The translations under genes and the position numbers were made by a program. Shown piece after piece: positions 5,188 through 8,435 of a stretch of DNA of 8,435 nt. Origin of the DNA: Candidatus Omnitrophota bacterium (GTDB lineage Bacteria; Omnitrophota; Gorgyraeia; Aquiviventales; Aquiviventaceae); NCBI GenBank assembly GCA_016193195.1, contig JACPSQ010000098.1:1-8435 (forward strand). The letters are read 5' to 3'. Numbering within the stretch: position 1 is the stretch's first letter; each line of letters starts with the position of its first letter. The notes beneath the pieces are model-generated. The model did not search any database, had not been told where the DNA came from, and saw nothing but the letters and a program-made list of their open reading frames with translations.

Positions 5188-5216
5188 AGTATGCCCCATC
5201 CGTGCAGAAAAACCAA
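5188..5216 (-). promoter_or_regulatory. Candidate promoter of the riboswitch-pilin operon
   Basis: TTGGTT (5216-5211) and CATACT (5193-5188) are 17 nt apart, just after the permease stop codon. Both hexamers are imperfect (3 and 4 of 6). Their predicted start at about 5180-5182 falls directly at the first paired base of riboswitch P1 (5179), which supports the call. Confidence 0.5.
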
Positions 5217-5223
5217 TGCCGGG

Positions 5224-6216
5224 TTACGACAGAAAGGTGCGGGCGAGTGTGGCGACCAGCCACGCGATCAGTCCACAAACGGGGAAGGTGAGGATCCAGG
5301 CGACGATGATGTTGCGGCTGACGCCCCAGCGGACCGCTGAGAACCGGCGGGTGGCCCCCACCCCCATGATCGCGGTACTGATCGTGTGGGTGGTGCTCAG
5401 AGGGATCCCGAGGCGGGAGGCCAGCTCGATGGTCAGGGCCGCGGCGGTCTCAGCGGCAAACCCGTGGACGGGCTCCAGCTTCGTCAGGCGCAGGCCCATC
5501 GTCTTGATGATCTTCCACCCGCCGAAGGCGGTGCCGATCCCCATCATGAGCGCGCAGAGCAGGATGACCCATAGGGGCACCTGAAATGCCGGCAGGATCC
5601 CGCTCAAGACCAACACCAGCGTGAAGGCGCCGATGAACTTCTGACCATCGTTGGAGCCATGGCTGAACGCCATCAGCGCCGCCGAGAGCAACTGCAGTTT
5701 CCCAAAGAGCCGGCGGATGGTCGCCGGCGACTGCTTCGCGCACACGTTGTAGATGAGCCCCATGAAGAACAGCCCCCCGCCGAATCCCAAGAAGGTCGAA
5801 AACGCCAAGCCGGTGAGGACCTTCTGCCACCCTGACCAGAGCAGCACCTGCGGGCCGGCCGTCGCCAGCCCTGCGCCGGTCAGCCCGGCGATCAGCGCGT
5901 GAGATTCGCTGGTCGGCAACCCGTACCTCGCGGCCACGCTGCTCCAAAAGATGATCCCCACCATGGCCGCGCCCACCGTATAGACGTTGATGATCTCGGG
6001 GCGCACGATGCCCTTGCCGATGGTGGCGGCGACCGCCGTCCCCGACATGGTGCCCATGACGTTCAGGAGGGTCGCCAGGAGGAGGGCCCGGAAGGGCGAG
6101 AGGACTCTCGTTGAGACCACTGTGGCGATGGCGTTTGGGGCGTCGGTCCAGCCATTGACGAACTCCGCCGCCAGCACGAGCGCCAGAACCACCAGCACCG
6201 CGACAGAAAGTTCCAT
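5224..6216 (-). CDS. PiT-family inorganic phosphate transporter
   Basis: A 330-residue inner-membrane permease of the PiT family (Pit/PHO-4), which takes up phosphate with H+ or Na+. The two halves show the family's internal duplication. The first signature NGWTDAPNAIATVVSTRVLS (21-40) is mirrored by HGSNDGQKFIGAFTLVL (186-202). PTSESHALIAG (101-111) is mirrored by PLSTTHTISTAIMG (272-285). Many hydrophobic segments lie between. Length is that of short bacterial PiT proteins. The DUF47 gene lies 84 nt upstream, the usual partner. ATG 6216 matches the expected N-terminus; a TTG directly before it is possible. No Shine-Dalgarno is visible because the region just upstream is occupied by a heptad repeat. 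Regulation by phosphate cannot be read here; no clear Pho box was seen. Confidence 0.93.
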   Translation of the reverse strand: MELSVAVLVVLALVLAAEFVNGWTDAPNAIATVVSTRVLSPFRALLLATLLNVMGTMSGTAVAATIGKGIVRPEIINVYTVGAAMVGIIFWSSVAARYGLPTSESHALIAGLTGAGLATAGPQVLLWSGWQKVLTGLAFSTFLGFGGGLFFMGLIYNVCAKQSPATIRRLFGKLQLLSAALMAFSHGSNDGQKFIGAFTLVLVLSGILPAFQVPLWVILLCALMMGIGTAFGGWKIIKTMGLRLTKLEPVHGFAAETAAALTIELASRLGIPLSTTHTISTAIMGVGATRRFSAVRWGVSRNIIVAWILTFPVCGLIAWLVATLARTFLS

Positions 6217-6221
6217 CAATG

Positions 6222-6297
6222 GGAATGCGGCATGCGGAATGCGGCATGCGGAATAACGGCGTTGCCACTCCGCACGCTGAATTCCACACTCCGCATT
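6222..6297. repeat. Heptad-phased inverted repeat 3 (GGAATGC/GGCATGC flavour)
   Basis: The left arm is an exact 14-nt tandem, GGAATGCGGCATGC twice (6222-6249), plus GGAAT. The right arm (6267-6297) read on the other strand aligns to 6224-6254 with 24 of 31 bases identical, in the same 7-nt phase. It starts 6 nt after the DUF47 stop codon and reaches to within 6 nt of the permease ATG. In a DUF47-permease transcript it would form an intercistronic hairpin. Confidence 0.85.
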
Positions 6298-6303
6298 GAG
6301 GAG

Positions 6304-6927
6304 TTAGGCATTCTTGAGGACGATGCCTTCAATGACATTCGCCACGTCTTCGCACTTATCGGTCGCCGATTCCAAGACTTCGTACAGCTCGCGCCACTTG
6401 ATGACGGTGAGGGGATCAGGGTTCCCGTCGAAAAGGGCGGCGAAGGCGTCCCGCAGCAGCCGGTCCCCGAGGTTCTCCAGACGGTTGATCTCAATGCAGT
6501 GGCCGATGATGTCCTCATGCCGCATGCGGCGCAGCTTGGGGATGATCCCGTGGATCTCCCGGACCTGTTGCTGGATGACGCTGGCGATCTCTTGAGCCTG
6601 TGGCGTGATCGCCGTGATTTTATAGAGGATGAACCGTTCGGTCGACGCCTCAATGAGATCCAAGACATCGTCCAGAGCGGTCGTGAGCCCATGGATGTCC
6701 TCGCGATCCAGTGGGGTGATGAAGGTGCGGTTCAGGCGGGTGATGATCTCGTGGGTCACCTGATCGCCGTCGTGCTCCAGCCGCTCCACCCGTTTGGCGT
6801 TCTCCGGCAGCGTCTCGGCATGCGCGGTCGCCTCCACCAGGAAACCCGCCGCCTTCAGCAGGATGCCGGCCAGCTGCTCAAAGAGATCGAAGAACGATTC
6901 TTCTTTGGGGATCCATCGAAACGCCAT
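6304..6927 (-). CDS. DUF47 / PhoU-like Pit accessory protein
   Basis: A 207-residue, mainly helical cytoplasmic protein of the DUF47 (PhoU_div) family, found next to PiT permeases and thought to modulate phosphate transport. It has the PhoU-type acidic metal-binding pattern twice over: KRVERLEHDGDQVTHEI (45-61) and FITPLDREDIHGLTTALDDV (69-88) continuing to DLIE. The second half repeats it more loosely with EINRLENLGDRLLRDA and WRELYEVLESATDKCEDVANVIEGI. The start is firm: ATG 6927 has AGGAGG (6937-6932) 4 nt upstream. It follows the oxidoreductase stop by 19 nt and precedes the permease, so a shared transcript is likely. Confidence 0.9.
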   Translation of the reverse strand: MAFRWIPKEESFFDLFEQLAGILLKAAGFLVEATAHAETLPENAKRVERLEHDGDQVTHEIITRLNRTFITPLDREDIHGLTTALDDVLDLIEASTERFILYKITAITPQAQEIASVIQQQVREIHGIIPKLRRMRHEDIIGHCIEINRLENLGDRLLRDAFAALFDGNPDPLTVIKWRELYEVLESATDKCEDVANVIEGIVLKNA

Positions 6928-6931
6928 GGCG

Positions 6932-6937
6932 CCTCCT
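6932..6937 (-). promoter_or_regulatory. Shine-Dalgarno of the DUF47 gene
   Basis: A full AGGAGG, spaced only 4 nt from ATG 6927. It is the strongest Shine-Dalgarno in the window and lies in the 19-nt gap after the oxidoreductase gene, pointing to independent strong translation of DUF47 on a shared mRNA. Confidence 0.75.
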
Positions 6938-6946
6938 GTTCAACGA

Positions 6947-7978
6947 TCACGGAGCGAGGACGAGCTTGCCGAAGACGTCGCGGTTCATCATGCGCTCCTG
7001 AGCGGCTCGCGCTTCGCGCAACGGGAACACGGTATCCACGACGGGACGGAGCTTTCGCTCACCGACCAACTGGACGACCGTCCCAAGCTCCGAGCGCGTC
7101 CCCATCATAGACCCCAGGACGGAGAGCTGCCGGGAGAAAACATACCGAAGATCGAGCCCGACGGCGGGACCGCTCGTCGAGCCGCAGGTGACGAGGCGCC
7201 CCCCTTTCGCCAGAACCCGGAGGCTGCCGTCCCACGTCGTTGGGCCGATGTGCTCCACGACGACGTCAACCCCGCGCCCGCCGGTGAGCGCCTTCACGCG
7301 CTCTTCAAAGCGCTCGCGCCGGTAGTTGATGACCTCATCAGCCCCCAACGCTTTGGCCTTCGCAACTTTGGCGTCCGACCCCACCGTGGCCAAGACGGTG
7401 GCCTTGAGGTGCTTGGCGATTTGGACCGCCGCATGGCCGACCCCGCTGCCCGCCGCGTGCACGAGCGCCGTTTCCCCCGCTTGGAGTTTCGCACGCGAGA
7501 CCAGCATATGCCACGCGGTGAGAAACACAAGCGGGAACGCGGCGGCTTCCTCGAAGGAGAGCCCTGGGGGAAGCGGGATGACTTCATCGACGCCGGCCGC
7601 CGTCAGCTCGGCGTAGCCCCCGTCGCCGGCGGCTCCGCGGATGCCGTACGAGGCGCACAGGCTCTCGTCGCCCGCCCGGCACCATGGGCACCGGCCGCAG
7701 CTTGTGCCCGGCGCGAGCACGACGGGGTCCCCAGCCTTGACGCCGCTCACCCCGGACCCCACCCGCTCGATGACGCCGGCGACATCGCACCCGGAAATGT
7801 GCGGGAGGCTGATCCGGTACGCGGGGATGCCTTGGCGGATCCAAATGTCCAGGTGGTTGATGGAACACGCCTTGACGCGGACCAGCACCCCCTGGCCATC
7901 CTCGAGAGGCGGGTCAGGCACGTCGGCATACTCCAGGACATCCGGCCCGCCGTGCCGTCGGAAGATGACTGCCTTCAT
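6947..7978 (-). CDS. MDR-superfamily NAD(P)-dependent alcohol dehydrogenase / quinone reductase-like protein
   Basis: A 343-residue medium-chain dehydrogenase/reductase, cytoplasmic. The N-terminal GroES-like domain starts MKAVIFRRHGGPDVLEY. SINHLDIWIRQG (39-50) and LPHISGCDVAGVIERVGSGV (58-77) follow. The structural-zinc lobe is complete: CGRCPWCRAGDESLC with Cys94, 97, 100 and 108. The nucleotide-binding domain shows HAAGSGVGHAAVQIAK (motif AGSGVG, 176-181). DVVVEHIG and GRLVTCGSTSG complete the fold. The canonical catalytic-zinc triad is not intact: GHE is GCD here (Cys64 for His) and no third ligand is seen. It resembles the group with structural zinc only, so the substrate is open (quinone, enoyl or aldehyde). 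ATG 7978 has no clear Shine-Dalgarno. A heptad-repeat element lies upstream, the DUF47 gene 19 nt downstream. Confidence 0.9.
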   Translation of the reverse strand: MKAVIFRRHGGPDVLEYADVPDPPLEDGQGVLVRVKACSINHLDIWIRQGIPAYRISLPHISGCDVAGVIERVGSGVSGVKAGDPVVLAPGTSCGRCPWCRAGDESLCASYGIRGAAGDGGYAELTAAGVDEVIPLPPGLSFEEAAAFPLVFLTAWHMLVSRAKLQAGETALVHAAGSGVGHAAVQIAKHLKATVLATVGSDAKVAKAKALGADEVINYRRERFEERVKALTGGRGVDVVVEHIGPTTWDGSLRVLAKGGRLVTCGSTSGPAVGLDLRYVFSRQLSVLGSMMGTRSELGTVVQLVGERKLRPVVDTVFPLREARAAQERMMNRDVFGKLVLAP

Positions 7979-7998
7979 ATCTGTTTGGTAACAACGAA

Positions 7999-8078
7999 GG
8001 AAATTGCGAATTGCGGAATGCGGATTGCGGAATTAAAAATCAGAAATCCGAAATCCCAAATTCGAAATCCGCAATGCG
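7999..8078. repeat. Heptad-phased inverted repeat 4 (GGATTGC/GGATTTC flavour)
   Basis: The left arm reads in 7-nt steps CGAATTG, CGGAATG, CGGATTG, CGGAATT (8007-8034). The right arm (ending 8078) on the other strand reads CGCATTG, CGGATTT, CGAATTT, GGGATTT, CGGATTT. The arms pair around a short A-rich centre near 8035-8045. It starts 14 nt after the ACT-gene stop codon and ends 20 nt before the oxidoreductase start. Confidence 0.8.
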
Positions 8079-8092
8079 ACGGCGCTGCCAGA

Positions 8093-8435
8093 TTAGCTGA
8101 GGGCGTTGATGGTGGCTTCCAGGTCGTTCGTGCGCAAGACGATCGCGCCGGTGGTCTGAGCGGCTGACGCGGTGCAGTAGGCGTACTCCAGGTTGATGCC
8201 CGCCTCGGCCAACCGCTCGGCGATGCCCGCCAGCGCCCCGACTTGATTCGGAACATCCATCACGATAACCTCGCGCCGCTGCACCATCGCGTGGATTCGA
8301 GCGAGCACCTGCTCGGCGTCCTTCGGCTTATCCACGACCATCCGGACGATGGCGTGGTCGACGGTATCCAGGATGGAGAGCGCCCGGATGTTGATCTTCG
8401 CTTTCGCAAGCTCCTGGCACGTTCTCGCGAGCATG
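8093..8435 (-). CDS. Tandem ACT-domain protein, 3' part (start lies outside the window)
   Basis: The frame is open to the window edge. The first visible Met (8434-8432) is probably internal: LARTCQELAKAKINIRALSILDT aligns with the early part of an ACT domain, which normally has about 12-20 residues ahead ending in PG-x-L-A. The first ACT domain continues as VRMVVDKPKDAEQVLARI. The second is complete: VIVMDVPNQVGALAGIAERL, then AEAGINLEYAYCTAS and GAIVLRTNDLEATINAL. ACT domains bind small ligands, usually amino acids, and stand-alone tandem-ACT proteins of about 140 residues are known, often near phenylacetate-CoA ligase genes. That neighbour would lie outside the window and cannot be checked. 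The stop is TAA at 8095-8093. Confidence 0.85.
   Translation of the reverse strand, partial: MLARTCQELAKAKINIRALSILDTVDHAIVRMVVDKPKDAEQVLARIHAMVQRREVIVMDVPNQVGALAGIAERLAEAGINLEYAYCTASAAQTTGAIVLRTNDLEATINALS

Noticed and set aside
4899..5216. A 105-codon minus-strand open frame upstream of the PilX-like gene
   Set aside because: It is made of riboswitch, linker hairpins and terminator sequence; the structured RNA explains the region better.
5204..5220. A sigma54-type promoter (GG...GC) upstream of the riboswitch
   Set aside because: The GG and GC elements are not 10 nt apart; the sigma70-type hexamers with a 17-nt spacer fit better.
6217..6219. TTG as the permease start
   Set aside because: The ATG immediately downstream gives the expected N-terminus; nothing favours TTG.
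250..8078. Heptad repeats as a CRISPR array or insertion-sequence ends
   Set aside because: There are no equal spacers, no identical 25-40 nt repeats, no transposase gene and no target duplications; the period is 7 nt.
6794..8167. A 457-codon plus-strand open frame
   Set aside because: It lies antisense to the oxidoreductase and part of DUF47 and the ACT gene. It runs through heptad repeat 4 and has no recognisable domain; high GC makes such shadows common.

Overview
The window looks like chromosomal DNA from an uncultured, GC-rich, Gram-negative-type bacterium. Every gene I accept lies on the minus strand. Minor pilins behind a cyclic-di-GMP riboswitch, a PiT phosphate permease with its DUF47 partner, and 7-nt-periodic intergenic hairpins recall Nitrospirota, NC10/Methylomirabilota or deltaproteobacterial genomes. 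That placement is inference; no marker gene in the window fixes the phylum.

Read in the direction of transcription (high to low coordinates), the first part is metabolic and transport. It holds the 3' part of a tandem-ACT-domain protein (8435-8093), an MDR/zinc-type oxidoreductase (7978-6947), a DUF47/PhoU-like protein (6927-6304) and a PiT-family phosphate permease (6216-5224). The oxidoreductase and DUF47 gene are 19 nt apart and probably co-transcribed. DUF47 plus PiT is a familiar phosphate-uptake pair.

The 321-nt gap after the permease is a complete regulatory leader. It contains a candidate sigma70-type promoter, a GEMM-I (cyclic-di-GMP-I) riboswitch aptamer, two linker hairpins, an intrinsic terminator with seven U residues, and a Shine-Dalgarno sequence. 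It leads into three pilus genes: a PilX-like protein with a DUF7305-type C-terminus (4902-3721), a PilV-type minor pilin (3672-3154) and a PilW-type minor pilin (3141-2512). The simplest reading is that cyclic di-GMP sets transcription of a minor-pilin cassette by premature termination.

Next come a DJ-1/PfpI-family protein (2420-1845) and an overlapping short-chain dehydrogenase (1885-1070). They are followed by an Rrf2-family regulator (896-354) and the 5' part of a 5-formyltetrahydrofolate cyclo-ligase gene (225-1, running off the window). The Rrf2 gene has a near-consensus promoter with a 17-nt spacer. That promoter predicts an almost leaderless mRNA, and an inverted repeat brackets its -10 element.

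Four intergenic gaps carry hairpin-forming elements built from 7-nt repeats (250-345, 948-1062, 6222-6297, 7999-8078). Their sequences differ, but the heptad phasing and arm architecture are shared, and each begins 6-14 nt after a stop codon. The points most worth a second look are the riboswitch-controlled pilin operon with its unusual branched P2, the heptad hairpin family, and the leaderless Rrf2 promoter/operator.
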